Below the pieces are notes generated by a model that saw only the letters and a list, made by a program, of their open reading frames with translations, was not told where the DNA came from and searched no databases. A stretch of DNA of 64,000 nucleotides from Bacillota bacterium (GTDB lineage Bacteria > Bacillota > Desulfotomaculia > Desulfotomaculales > Desulfallaceae). Position numbers and translations under genes: made by a program. Shown piece by piece: positions 35,501 through 43,013 of the stretch. Position 1 is the stretch's first letter. The number at the start of each line of letters is the position of its first letter. The stretch covers positions 1 through 64,000 of the forward strand of contig JAEXOR010000003.1 in assembly GCA_023439185.1 (NCBI GenBank), read 5' to 3'.

Positions 35501-35670
35501 TTAATTTCATTTGCATTTTCATAATCTGTTTCATAAACATCTTTACTTACGGAGTTTTTGTCGGCTGCAATACTTGTTTTATTTAATTCAGCAGCATTTG
35601 CGTATGTGCATGACAGAATTAGCAGCAACATAATTAGAAAAGAAATATTTACGGCTTTTTGATAATGCAT
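32509..35670 (-). CDS. Secreted LamG/concanavalin-type protein with large internal duplication, RHS-associated
   Basis: 1053 residues. Signal peptide (1-27, ANA-A). Residues 30-245 form an N-terminal domain ending in 'ASYPVVIDPTL', typical of secreted RHS-linked proteins. Two tandem copies of a 389-residue unit follow (248-636 and 637 to about 1010). Each has a carbohydrate-binding-like part ('NWSYATGMVLT') and a LamG/laminin-like part ('MKLFVNGVEYDPGTAYLEP', 'NIYIGSTNSGSAQCNG'). The C-terminus has two YD-repeat-like motifs ('YYYDSLNRLNTI', 'YQYDENGNLIRR'). Probably a surface adhesin acting with the downstream RHS protein, with which it shares an 'SVSKxVYET' segment near the N-terminus. ATG with GGGGAGG upstream. 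Confidence 0.85.
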   Translation of the reverse strand: MHYQKAVNISFLIMLLLILSCTYANAAELNKTSIAADKNSVSKDVYETDYENANEINFFIEDIVLDVNKNINSKFKIFNRGGSLDVGLSPDTGVNLLRFSHKGADLFISPEGVKRVTGKVDKNSIKYEEIYPYTDIRYTVRQNSLKEDIILHKYTGKNSFTFNFEAHNTLYNKTPDGIVLFYEPETKELLFIMTKPFAMDKKGDRCDDVSFEISSDGKLVVSIDELWLKQASYPVVIDPTLYLASGSLKRSSIAYNLNGNQVEVNQPRYEMADYDQGILIEEGTTQYLVNADFNSLTNWSYATGMVLTDSYYGAAKIVRASANNGTTRTNINQRVEPAAEGEVWTLQCDYRKIGEVEKVQSRIQFLDANNTVINYKNVDFTNQLTDGFKTFSVTATAPAGTARIRAYLGLDSSQRTNNEFEICKPMLSKKSYATTWHAMGKRSVEILTIPAACMFNKGDWSVDLKYMPVDDLNDGNTEYLLRIYIDSNNYYQLYTTSGTTQLRASIRSGGVTFNSPLGPVIEKNQNYYITLTGDGNQMKLFVNGVEYDPGTAYLEPAGPLPENIYIGSTNSGSAQCNGIISELRISNLPRSLEEHQEGYHSGQPLPFDVNTTCKMIFDGDLEIVSYIASSPDTNSFKRSSVAYNLNGNQVEVNQPRYEMADYDQGILIEEGTTQYLVNANFNSLTNWSYATGMVLTNSYCGAARIVRASANNGTTRTNINQRVEPAAEGEVWTLQCDYRKIGDVQVVRSMIQFLDANNTVINYGNVNFSNQLTNEFKTYSVTATAPAGTAKVRAYLGYDGGQRTNNEFEICKPMLSKKSYATTWHASGKRSPEILAIPTVGIINKGDWSVDLKYLPVDDLNDGNTEYLLRIYIDSNNYYQLYTTSGTTQLMASIRSGGVTFNSSLGPVIEKDQNYYITLTIDGSQMKLFVNGVEYDPGTAYLEPIGPLPESIYVGSTNSGSAQCNGIISDLRISDLPRTLAEHQAVYQSNQPFPFDADTTLKLSFDNTLDAYVSVINYYYDSLNRLNTIVTPKKTIIYQYDENGNLIRRAINQ
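32641..34929 (-). repeat. Tandem ~1.1-kb direct repeat inside the LamG gene
   Basis: The segments 33763-34929 and 32641-33762 encode near-identical units, mostly differing by single residues (for example LTDSYYGAAK against LTNSYCGAAR). The high similarity suggests a recent duplication or continuing gene conversion. Confidence 0.85.
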
Positions 35671-35812
35671 TTTGGGGCCTCCCCTGGAAAAATGTAATAA
35701 TTATTTGTTAATTCTTTAAAATATGGGTAAAACCTTGCAATAGAGCAACAAATTTTTCCAACATTATTTTGCAATTTATGACAAAAAAATTAAGCATTAA
35801 TATCCGTTTAAA

Positions 35813-36105
35813 CTTCGTATTGAAAATCCGAATGCCGAAACGTTTGCTGCAATTGACAACGTCAATCATAACCGGAATTTAAGCAAAACCTTTAGCAACG
35901 TAGCGAGTTAATGGAGATCTGAATGCTTAAAGTCCGGTACTCCGCCAGATTCAAAAAAGACTATAAAAACAATTGTTAAGTGTGGATACGATATGAAATT
36001 ACTTTAACAGTTGCTCTGACTTCTAGTGAATGAGAAGTCCCTCACGCAAAAGCATCTTGACCATCCTTTGGCTGGTAAATACACCGGACACAAAAAATGT
36101 GCTTT
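35813..36105 (+). pseudogene. Decayed relB-yafQ toxin-antitoxin pair
   Basis: Plus strand from 35813 reads 'LRIENPNAETFAAIDNVNHN' and 'RNLSKTFSNV', matching the C-terminal half of the antitoxin at 24.6 kb. A one-base deletion near 35901 then creates an early stop; in the repaired frame it ends SELMEI followed by TGAATG. The overlapping ATG at 35923 starts 'MLKVRYSARFKKDYK', the N-terminus of a YafQ/RelE mRNA interferase. An extra A in a run near 35965 breaks the frame; the repaired frame continues 'TIVKCGYDMKLL'. A further trace 'DHPLAGKYTG' near 36060 matches the family's conserved mid-region. The antitoxin's DNA-binding half is absent. Confidence 0.75.
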
Positions 36106-36144
36106 TAACCTTACTTGAAAAATAAGTAAAGGTAGTAAAAGCAC
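36099..36144. repeat. Imperfect long hairpin
   Basis: GTGCTTTTA..ACCTTACTT pairs with AAGTAAAGGT..TAAAAGCAC with one small bulge. It lies at the end of the toxin remnant. It may be a palindromic mobile repeat or a terminator remnant; no U-run on the minus strand. Confidence 0.45.
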
Positions 36145-36172
36145 ACGGCACTCAAGGGCACAGGCTTAGTTT

Positions 36173-36214
36173 AGAACACCACCGAACGCTTTTAAAGCGT
36201 GTTGGTGGTGTTCT
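36173..36214. terminator. Strong palindrome downstream of the nucleotidyltransferase/phosphomutase gene
   Basis: AGAACACCACC pairs with GGTGGTGTTCT, enclosing an inner ACGCTTTTAAAGCGT palindrome; 17 bp past the stop of the minus-strand gene at 36231. The stem is very stable but the flank is not U-rich in either direction, so it is called a likely 3'-end structure. Confidence 0.5.
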
Positions 36215-36230
36215 GTTTGTGGAGCTGTTT

Positions 36231-38729
36231 TTATTGGGCTTTTTTGTGCGCGCCGGCGATGCTGATGATTTTATCGATGTAAAAGTCGGCCAGGGATTCG
36301 GCAATTTCCATGGTGCTGCCTTCACTGAAAACCCGGCAAACCGGCTCATCGGGGTCCGGCAGCACCAGAGCCCACCCTTCGGGATGGTACACCTTCACCC
36401 CTTCCAGCAGTTCCAGGTCGTCGTTGTCGGCGTCCTCGGCAATGCTTCTGATCACGGTACCCTTGGCTTCCCATGGCACGGCCGTTTCTTTGCTGGTCAT
36501 AAAATAGGCGGGTATTTCGTCGATGAGAGCCGCCAGGCTCATTTTTTCCACAGCCAGATATTCGGCTATTTTGCATACCGCCGCCAGGGCGTCAAAGTGC
36601 AGCAGGGACTGAGACACGGAAACCGGTGCGGCGCTGCCGGCGTCGTTTTCCAGATCCAGCATTTTCTCGTAAAAATCCTGCAGCGCGGTCTTGGTCCGGA
36701 TGACCCTGGCCCCATAGCGGGAGGCCATCCTTTCCACCGCCCGGGTCGCGGTGACGGGAACCACCACCGCCTCTCCGCGGCTGCGCAGGATCATCAGTGC
36801 GATCAGGGCCAGTAACATATCCTCCTGCACTGTTCGGCCCAGGTTGTCAATGATTACAAAATGGTCGGCGCCGGCGTCGATAATAACTCCGAAATCCAGT
36901 TCCCGGCCGGTAATTAGGTCGGCCGCCTGTTCGGCAAGTATGCGGTGTTTGCTCCAGTCGGCCGGTAAATGAACTTCCCCTTCTCTGTCAACCGGTTCCA
37001 GGACAATGTTGAGCTTATTGCACAGGGGTTCCAGCAGGGGGCCAAGATTTTGCGGGTCGTATGCCGCGGCAATTCTGAAACCGGTTTTTTTGATCGTACC
37101 GGCGTCTACGCTGTCCAGCAGCCGGTCCAGGTACGCTTCCGGCATGGCGGGCACGAAACCCGGCTTGTTAATTTGCGAACTGTCCGCACGGTTGAAGTCC
37201 TCCCTGGCCAGCAGGTTTTCCACTTTGCGTTCCAGGCTGCGGGGGATGTTGCCGCCCCTGACGCCGGTAAACAATATGTTCACAGCGTCAGGACGCCGGG
37301 ATGAGGCGCGTACGTGCACGCCGCCGTCGCATTTTATTTCCCGGACTATGAAACGGTGCAGCGGTGTGGTGCCGTCCGCGGAGGTGAAAACGCTCGCTCC
37401 TGCCGATTGCAAACCGCAGACCAGGGCGTTTTTAAGCATTTGGGACATATTTCCGGTGTCGCTGCTGACCAGAACCCGGCACCCCGTTCCCAGGGCGGAC
37501 GCAAATGCCGCTGCCGCCCGGGCGGCCAGCTCCGGGTTAATTTCCAGGTTGGCTATGCCCGATATTCCTTCGGCCCCGAACAGGCGGCGGGTGGCCCGGG
37601 TGCTCCACACCAGGCTTTCTCTTACCACCGTGCCGGTTTCTACAATTTTGCAGGGCCATAGCTTGACATCCGGGTAAACAGAGCATCTTTCCCTGATTAC
37701 GCAATCATTGCCGATCACGGCTCCCTCGTAAATATTGCTGCTCTGGTGCACCTGCACCCGGCTGCCGATTACCGCGCCGCGCAGGCCGGCGCCCGGACCG
37801 GTGAACACATTGTTCCAAAGCACGCTTCTTTTTATCGACGCGCCATTTTGAACGCTGCATCCCGAGCCGAGTACGGAAAACTGTTCCACCCGGGCGTCCT
37901 TGCCGATTACAGTTCCGGAACCAAGGTATACCGGTCCTTCGATAATGGCGGAATCGTCTACGGAAACATCCTGTTCCATGAAAACGCCTGGTTTGATTTG
38001 CCGGGCCGGGATATTCAGGTTCACCCTGCCGGAAAGAAAGTCAAAGTGGGCCTGCAGGTACTGGGTCAGGTCGCCGATATCGCACCAGTAACCGTCAAGC
38101 ACCGCGCCGAAAAGCGGCCGGCCTTCCTTCAGCAGCAGGGGAAACAAATCCTTGCTGAAGTCGAATTTTTGGCCCGGCGGGATGTAGTCCAGCACCTCCG
38201 GTTCCAGGATATAAATACCGGTGTTGACGGTATCGCTGAAGACCTCGCCCCAGCCCGGTTTTTCCAAAAACCGTATAATTTTGCCGTCCCGCCCGGTAAT
38301 TACCACTCCGTATTCCAGCGGTATGGCCACCCTGGTCAGCACCAGGGTGGCCAGGGAGCCTGATTCTCTGTGGAATGCCATGGCCCGGGAAAGATCAAAG
38401 TCCGTCAGTGCGTCGCCGCTGATGACGATAAATGTGCTGTCCAGGAAAGCCGCGGCATTTTTCACACTGCCCGCCGTGCCCAGTGGGGTTTCTTCCACAT
38501 AATAACTCAGGTTGACGCCGTATTCGCTGCCGTTGCCGAAATGGCTGCGGATTTCCTCGGGCATGTACTGCAGGGTGACGCCAATGTCGGAAAAACGGTG
38601 CTCTTTAAGCAGGTTGATAATGTAGTGCATAATCGGCCTGTTCAGTACCGGCACCAGCGGTTTTGGCAGGCCGCAGGTCAGGGGTCTCAGACGGGAGCCT
38701 TCCCCGCCGGCCATGATGATTGCTTTCAA
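36231..38729 (-). CDS. Sugar-1-phosphate nucleotidyltransferase / phosphomannomutase-like fusion
   Basis: 832 residues in three parts: a nucleotidyltransferase (1-235; 'MAGGEGSRLRPLTCGLPKPL', 'VISGDALTDFD'), a left-handed beta-helix hexapeptide region (about 245-380), and an alpha-D-phosphohexomutase-like part (about 380-832). The first resembles mannose- or glucose-1-phosphate guanylyl/uridylyl transferases. In the mutase part the usual TASHNP phosphoserine loop reads 'RASSRRPDAVN' (474-484) and the metal-binding D-x-D-x-D-R reads 'DAGADH' (618-623), so catalysis is doubtful. TTG start with GGAGG 9 nt upstream. Operon with the glycogen-synthase-like gene upstream. Confidence 0.85.
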   Translation of the reverse strand: MKAIIMAGGEGSRLRPLTCGLPKPLVPVLNRPIMHYIINLLKEHRFSDIGVTLQYMPEEIRSHFGNGSEYGVNLSYYVEETPLGTAGSVKNAAAFLDSTFIVISGDALTDFDLSRAMAFHRESGSLATLVLTRVAIPLEYGVVITGRDGKIIRFLEKPGWGEVFSDTVNTGIYILEPEVLDYIPPGQKFDFSKDLFPLLLKEGRPLFGAVLDGYWCDIGDLTQYLQAHFDFLSGRVNLNIPARQIKPGVFMEQDVSVDDSAIIEGPVYLGSGTVIGKDARVEQFSVLGSGCSVQNGASIKRSVLWNNVFTGPGAGLRGAVIGSRVQVHQSSNIYEGAVIGNDCVIRERCSVYPDVKLWPCKIVETGTVVRESLVWSTRATRRLFGAEGISGIANLEINPELAARAAAAFASALGTGCRVLVSSDTGNMSQMLKNALVCGLQSAGASVFTSADGTTPLHRFIVREIKCDGGVHVRASSRRPDAVNILFTGVRGGNIPRSLERKVENLLAREDFNRADSSQINKPGFVPAMPEAYLDRLLDSVDAGTIKKTGFRIAAAYDPQNLGPLLEPLCNKLNIVLEPVDREGEVHLPADWSKHRILAEQAADLITGRELDFGVIIDAGADHFVIIDNLGRTVQEDMLLALIALMILRSRGEAVVVPVTATRAVERMASRYGARVIRTKTALQDFYEKMLDLENDAGSAAPVSVSQSLLHFDALAAVCKIAEYLAVEKMSLAALIDEIPAYFMTSKETAVPWEAKGTVIRSIAEDADNDDLELLEGVKVYHPEGWALVLPDPDEPVCRVFSEGSTMEIAESLADFYIDKIISIAGAHKKAQ

Positions 38730-38762
38730 AGAATGGGAGCCTCCTTTAGTTATGGTTATTGG

Positions 38763-40004
38763 TTAGGCGTTTTTGCCCAGCACCTTGGAGAACCGGCCAA
38801 AGATTCCGTTTTGCCGGGCATACCAGTTCTGGCTGCGGTGTTCCTCCTGCACGTCTTTGTATACTTCAATGGTTTTGGCGGCGATGTCGTGCCAATTAAA
38901 ATGCTCCTTTATTTTCCGGTAGGCATTTTGTTTCAGTTGCTGACCCAGTTTGGGATTACCCAGAATGGCGAGGATGTTATCTGCCAATGAGTGGGGATTG
39001 CCGGGATATGTCTTCAGACCGTCCAGGTTATGGATTATAATTTCACTCAGTCCCCCGGTATCCGATATAACCACCGGGGTTTGGGCGGCCATTGCTTCGA
39101 GGGCCACGATGCCGAAGGGTTCGTACAGGCTGGGGAACACCGCCACATCGGACCAACTGAAAAGGGAATTGCGGGTATAATCGTCCACGTATCCGGTAAA
39201 ATACACCCGTTTCGAGATACCCATGCGCACGGCCTGGTTTTGCAGTTCGTTATAGTGCGGCCCCTTGCCGGCAATAATGAATTTTGTGCTGGGCATATAG
39301 TGCAGTACCTTGGGGATGGCGTCCAACAGCACCTGGACTCCTTTTTCCCGCACCAGCCGGCCAACAAAAAAAACAATTTTTTCATTGTCGGCGGCGTAGT
39401 CGCCGCGGGACATTTTATTGTTCTGCTGCACAAAGTTCTTGGGATCGACGCCGTTGGGGATTACCACCAGTTTGTCCTCGGGAATCTGGAACACAAACTT
39501 GATTTCTTCTTCCATGTAGTGGCTGCAGCAGATCACCCGCCAGGCTTCGTACCCCAGCCACCATTCCACGTCGCTGATATGGCGTTGGGTGTCATTGTGC
39601 AGCCCGTGGTTCCGGCCGTATTCGGTGGCATGGATGGTGGCCACCAGCGGAATCCTGTAGGCGTGTTTGATGGCCCGGGCGGCGTAAGCCACAAGCCAGT
39701 CGTGGGCATGGACAACATGCCAGTTGCCGTGCTGGTTCATTACCGGAACGGCTTTTTCCAGCACAGCCACGTTAAACTGGGAAACCCAGGTGGTAAAATC
39801 GGGAGAAGATACGTTATAGGGGGTCACGCGGTAAACGTGCACCCCGTTAACCCATTCGTATTCAGGCAGGCCGGGCTCGCCCCTGGTGAAAAGGTGCACT
39901 TCCGTTCCGTGATTGGCAATGGCGCCGGTAAGATCATACACATGCCGGGCCAGTCCGCCGACACTTTTGGGCGGGTATTCCCAGGAAAGCATGGCAACGC
40001 GCAT
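38763..40004 (-). CDS. Glycosyltransferase family 4, glycogen-synthase-like
   Basis: About 413 residues in GT-B fold. The N-terminal domain begins 'MRVAMLSWEYPPKSVGGLARHVYDL' with the donor-binding glycine loop; the C-terminal domain has 'FVGRLVREKGVQVLLDA' and the E-x7-E motif 'EPFGIVALEAMAAQTPVV'. Likely alpha-glucan synthase or a related sugar transferase given the branching enzyme, nucleotidyltransferase and CBM25 neighbours; other GT4 activities cannot be excluded. Start ATG 40004 with AAGGAGG 6-7 nt upstream rather than an upstream in-frame start at 40034. Confidence 0.87.
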   Translation of the reverse strand: MRVAMLSWEYPPKSVGGLARHVYDLTGAIANHGTEVHLFTRGEPGLPEYEWVNGVHVYRVTPYNVSSPDFTTWVSQFNVAVLEKAVPVMNQHGNWHVVHAHDWLVAYAARAIKHAYRIPLVATIHATEYGRNHGLHNDTQRHISDVEWWLGYEAWRVICCSHYMEEEIKFVFQIPEDKLVVIPNGVDPKNFVQQNNKMSRGDYAADNEKIVFFVGRLVREKGVQVLLDAIPKVLHYMPSTKFIIAGKGPHYNELQNQAVRMGISKRVYFTGYVDDYTRNSLFSWSDVAVFPSLYEPFGIVALEAMAAQTPVVISDTGGLSEIIIHNLDGLKTYPGNPHSLADNILAILGNPKLGQQLKQNAYRKIKEHFNWHDIAAKTIEVYKDVQEEHRSQNWYARQNGIFGRFSKVLGKNA

Positions 40005-40077
40005 AGACGTCCTCCTTAGGCTTTTTGACAACATTTCTATCTTATGTATGTGAGGGCCAATTTATGACTGTGATTTA

Positions 40078-40110
40078 AATAAAAAAAGACACCACTGCTG
40101 CCAGTGGTGT
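40078..40110 (-). terminator. Rho-independent terminator of the CBM25 gene
   Basis: Perfect 9-bp stem ACACCACTG/CAGTGGTGT with a 4-nt loop, followed on the minus strand by a run of seven U (40081-40087). Confidence 0.9.
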
Positions 40111-40150
40111 GGTAGAAAGGGGCCTTGTTTCCTTGATTTAAGTTTAAACC

Positions 40151-40522
40151 TTAATGCCGCCTGCCGTTATGGATTTCAAAGCTCCAGTTGATGCCGTTGT
40201 TGTTGTCCCAGTTGCCCGCGCCGTCGTGAAAACAGAAATTAAACCTGGTTTCATCGGGGATCTGCATAGTTTTTACCCAGCCCCAGCCTGTTTTCGACAT
40301 CCGCATATCGCTGGTGTTGCGCCATTCCCTGGCGTCGCCGTACCCGACATGCAGGTACATCTGGGTGGCGCCGCTGGCATCCAGCAGTCCGTCATATAAA
40401 ACTGTTATTTCTTCACCGGTGGTAATGGGGGTTGGATCCACAACCACACCGCCCGGGTAGCGGGCATCGTGCATAGCTTTGAGTTTGTTTTCTCCGGTGC
40501 CGAAGTTGGTGGGATTAGCCAT
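40151..40522 (-). CDS. Carbohydrate-binding protein, CBM25-like starch-binding module
   Basis: 123 residues forming a single beta-sandwich module: 'PTPITTGEEITVLYDGLL', 'MYLHVGYGDAREW', 'FNFCFHDGAGNWDNNNGINW' is the pattern of CBM25/CBM53 modules with aromatic residues that stack on alpha-glucan. No signal peptide or catalytic domain, so a free cytoplasmic glucan-binding protein is inferred. Strong GGAGG site 8 nt before the ATG. Stands between its own terminator and the upstream terminator of the isocitrate dehydrogenase gene, so it is monocistronic. Confidence 0.87.
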   Translation of the reverse strand: MANPTNFGTGENKLKAMHDARYPGGVVVDPTPITTGEEITVLYDGLLDASGATQMYLHVGYGDAREWRNTSDMRMSKTGWGWVKTMQIPDETRFNFCFHDGAGNWDNNNGINWSFEIHNGRRH

Positions 40523-40587
40523 TTATATCTCCTCCGAAAATAATTTTGCTCGAAACTATTATCCATGATCCGTTTTGTTTTTATGCG

Positions 40588-40619
40588 AAAAAAAGTGTCA
40601 GGCAAATCATGCCTGACAC
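40588..40619 (-). terminator. Rho-independent terminator of the isocitrate dehydrogenase operon
   Basis: GTGTCAGGC/GCCTGACAC, a perfect 9-bp stem with a 7-nt loop, followed on the minus strand by seven U (40588-40594). Confidence 0.92.
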
Positions 40620-40699
40620 TGAGGTTTCTTAATGAATGATGGATTTATTTTTTCGGGCGACCGCGGGGGTTGTCCCTACAAGTAGCACAGGGGCGCGGC

Positions 40700-41698
40700 C
40701 TACAGATGATCAATAATGGCGTCGGCCATCTGGCCGGTGCCGGTGCTGCCGCCCAAGTCGTAGGTCAAAGATTTGCCCTCTGTCAGGACGGTGTTGACCG
40801 CCCGGGCCACCCGGTCCGCAGCATCATATTCGCCCAGATGCTGAAGCATCATTACGCCGCTTAAAAGGATTGCCAGCGGGTTGACCCGGTTTTTACCGGC
40901 ATGCTTGGGGGCGCTGCCGTGCACAGGTTCGAAGACTGAGGCTTCCAGGCCGATGTTGGCTCCGGGAGCCACGCCCAGGCCGCCCACCAGACCGGCGCAC
41001 AGGTCGCTGACGATATCGCCGTACAGGTTCGGCAGCACCAGCACATCGTAGTTTTCCGGCGCCTGGACCAGCTTCATGCACATGGCGTCCACGATCATGT
41101 CCTCAAATTCAATGTCCGGGTATTCCCCGGCCACGGTGCGGGCGCATTCCAGGAACAGCCCGTCGGAAAGCTTCATAATGTTGGCCTTGTGTACCGCCGT
41201 AACCTTTTTGCGGCTCTGTTTGCGGGCCAGTTCGAAGGCGTAGCGGCAAATCCGTTCCGAAGCTTCCCGGGTAATAATTTTAATGCTTTCGGCGGCGTCC
41301 TTCCCCACCCGGTGTTCAATGCCCGCGTACAGGTCCTCGGTGTTCTCCCTGACTACGATGAGGTCGATATCCTGATACCGGGTCACAATTCCAGGTAACG
41401 ACCTGGCCGGCCGCACATTGGCATACAGGTTCAGGCTTTGCCTTAAAGTTACGTTGACGCTGCGGAACCCTTTGCCCACCGGAGTGGTCAGGGGGCCTTT
41501 CAGCGCCACCCGGTTTTTTTTGACTGAGTCCAGCACGTAGTCGGGCAGCGGAGTGCCGTAACGTTCGATAACCGCTTCACCGGCCTCCACCACTTCCCAG
41601 TTGATGCCCGGGCAGGCGGCGTCGATAACCCTGCGCGCGGCCTGAGAAATCTCCGGTCCGATACCGTCTCCCGGGATCAGGGTGATGTCGTATGCCAT
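40700..41698 (-). CDS. NAD(P)-dependent isocitrate/homoisocitrate-type dehydrogenase
   Basis: 332 residues in the isocitrate/isopropylmalate dehydrogenase family, of the short NAD-type. 'LIPGDGIGPEISQAARRV', 'NLYANVRPARSLPG' (substrate arginines), 'VVRENTEDLYAGIEH' and 'NLYGDIVSDLCAGLVGG' with the metal-binding aspartates are seen. 'FEPVHGSAPKHAGKNRVNP' is the nucleotide-binding block. The S/N pattern at 'RQSLNLYANVR' fits isocitrate or homoisocitrate rather than isopropylmalate, but specificity is not certain. Start ATG 41698 with TTGGAGG. Pairs with the citrate/homocitrate synthase gene 39 bp upstream. Confidence 0.88.
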   Translation of the reverse strand: MAYDITLIPGDGIGPEISQAARRVIDAACPGINWEVVEAGEAVIERYGTPLPDYVLDSVKKNRVALKGPLTTPVGKGFRSVNVTLRQSLNLYANVRPARSLPGIVTRYQDIDLIVVRENTEDLYAGIEHRVGKDAAESIKIITREASERICRYAFELARKQSRKKVTAVHKANIMKLSDGLFLECARTVAGEYPDIEFEDMIVDAMCMKLVQAPENYDVLVLPNLYGDIVSDLCAGLVGGLGVAPGANIGLEASVFEPVHGSAPKHAGKNRVNPLAILLSGVMMLQHLGEYDAADRVARAVNTVLTEGKSLTYDLGGSTGTGQMADAIIDHL

Positions 41699-41737
41699 TA
41701 TTAACCTCCAATTATGTCAGGACTTTTTTCGCGATGG

Positions 41738-42898
41738 TTAATCCCTGTGGATGCCGCCGAAATAGTCCTCGTAGATATACATTAATTCCTTGTCGAACAG
41801 GGGTCGCTTCATGGAAACAGTGTAAGAGCGGATCTTGGGCAGCAGCTCCTCGGCCTGGTGATCGGTAAGCCGGATGCCGTATTCGGCGTATTTTGATTTC
41901 AGAGAAGCGGTCCCCGAGTGCTTGCCCACTACAATTTGTCTTTCCAAGCCCACTTCTTCGGGCAGAAAAGCTTCGTAAGTTTTGGGATTCTTCAATACCC
42001 CGTCCCCATGGATGCCGGACTCATGGGCGAACATATTTGAACCCACGATGGCTTTCCAGGTGGGCAGCTCTCTGCCGGAGGCGCTGGACACATATTCGGC
42101 CACTTCCCGGAACATCTCGGTCTTGAAGTTCAGATTAACCTTGAACAGGTGTTTAAGGGCCATGACGACTTCCTCTAACGCGGAATTGCCGGCCCGCTCG
42201 CCGAGGCCGATTACGGTAACCCCGATATAGCTGGCCCCCGCCATTACTCCGGCCAAGGCGTTGGCTGTGGCCATACCGAAGTCGTTATGGGTATGCATCT
42301 CGATATCGATATCCACATTGTCCAGGATTCTTTTAATATTGTCAAAGGTGGTGAATGGTTCAAGGATGCCCACCGTATCACAGTAACGCAAGCGGTTGGC
42401 GCCGGCTTCCTTGGCTGCCGTGGCAAATTGAATCAAGAAATCAATGTCGCTGCGGGACGCGTCCTCGGCGTTGACGGAAACGTACAGGCCTTCTTTCTTG
42501 GCAAATTGCACGGCATTAACCATGTTTTCAATTACCCATTCGCGGCTGGTCTTCAGCTTGTGCTTAATGTGGATATCCGAGGTGGAAATGGAAATGGCCA
42601 CCGCGTCGACGCCGCATTCCAAAGAAGCCTCAATGTCCTTGATCACCGGCCGGTTCCAGCCCATGATGCTGGCTTTTAGACCGCTATTACAGATTTTCTT
42701 GATGGCCGCTTTTTCGTCGCCGCCCATGGTGGGGATGCCCGCTTCTATCTGATGCACGCCCAGTTCATCCAAAAACTTGGCTATTCTGACCTTCTCCCGG
42801 TTGGCAAATACCACGCCGGCGGTTTGTTCACCGTCGCGCAGGGTGGTGTCGACAATGTAAATGGTTTTTTTGATTTGCGGCATAAAATTCTCCAGCAT
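41738..42898 (-). CDS. Homocitrate synthase (NifV)-like / Re-citrate synthase candidate
   Basis: 386 residues, DRE-TIM metallolyase: 'VDTTLRDGEQTAGVVFA' with the DRDG-like catalytic start, 'EAGIPTMGG', 'MHTHNDFGMATANA' metal-binding histidines, and 'GLGERAGNSALEEVV'. Family members condense acetyl-CoA with 2-oxoglutarate (homocitrate) or, in some anaerobes, with oxaloacetate (Re-citrate synthase). Adjacency to an isocitrate-dehydrogenase-type gene and the absence of nif genes here suggest the citrate role. Two plausible ATGs (42898 and 42883), each with a ribosome site. Confidence 0.87.
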   Translation of the reverse strand: MLENFMPQIKKTIYIVDTTLRDGEQTAGVVFANREKVRIAKFLDELGVHQIEAGIPTMGGDEKAAIKKICNSGLKASIMGWNRPVIKDIEASLECGVDAVAISISTSDIHIKHKLKTSREWVIENMVNAVQFAKKEGLYVSVNAEDASRSDIDFLIQFATAAKEAGANRLRYCDTVGILEPFTTFDNIKRILDNVDIDIEMHTHNDFGMATANALAGVMAGASYIGVTVIGLGERAGNSALEEVVMALKHLFKVNLNFKTEMFREVAEYVSSASGRELPTWKAIVGSNMFAHESGIHGDGVLKNPKTYEAFLPEEVGLERQIVVGKHSGTASLKSKYAEYGIRLTDHQAEELLPKIRSYTVSMKRPLFDKELMYIYEDYFGGIHRD

Positions 42899-43013
42899 GG
42901 AACAACTTCCTTTCAGTTTGTTAGAAATATGAAAACCTGTTAAATAACTAGATTAATATTTTATCATAAGTGTTGAAAGGTGAGAAGTTGCGCTGGTGTT
43001 AAATACTGTATAC

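Noticed and set aside
38991..40019. A 342-codon plus-strand frame opposite the GT4 gene
   Set aside because: Antisense shadow; the minus strand carries a full glycosyltransferase with all motifs.
40640..40680. A possible second terminator or repeat (GGGCGACCGCGGGGGTTGTCCC)
   Set aside because: Pairing is weak and imperfect; resembles a worn dispersed repeat but a single copy does not support a call.
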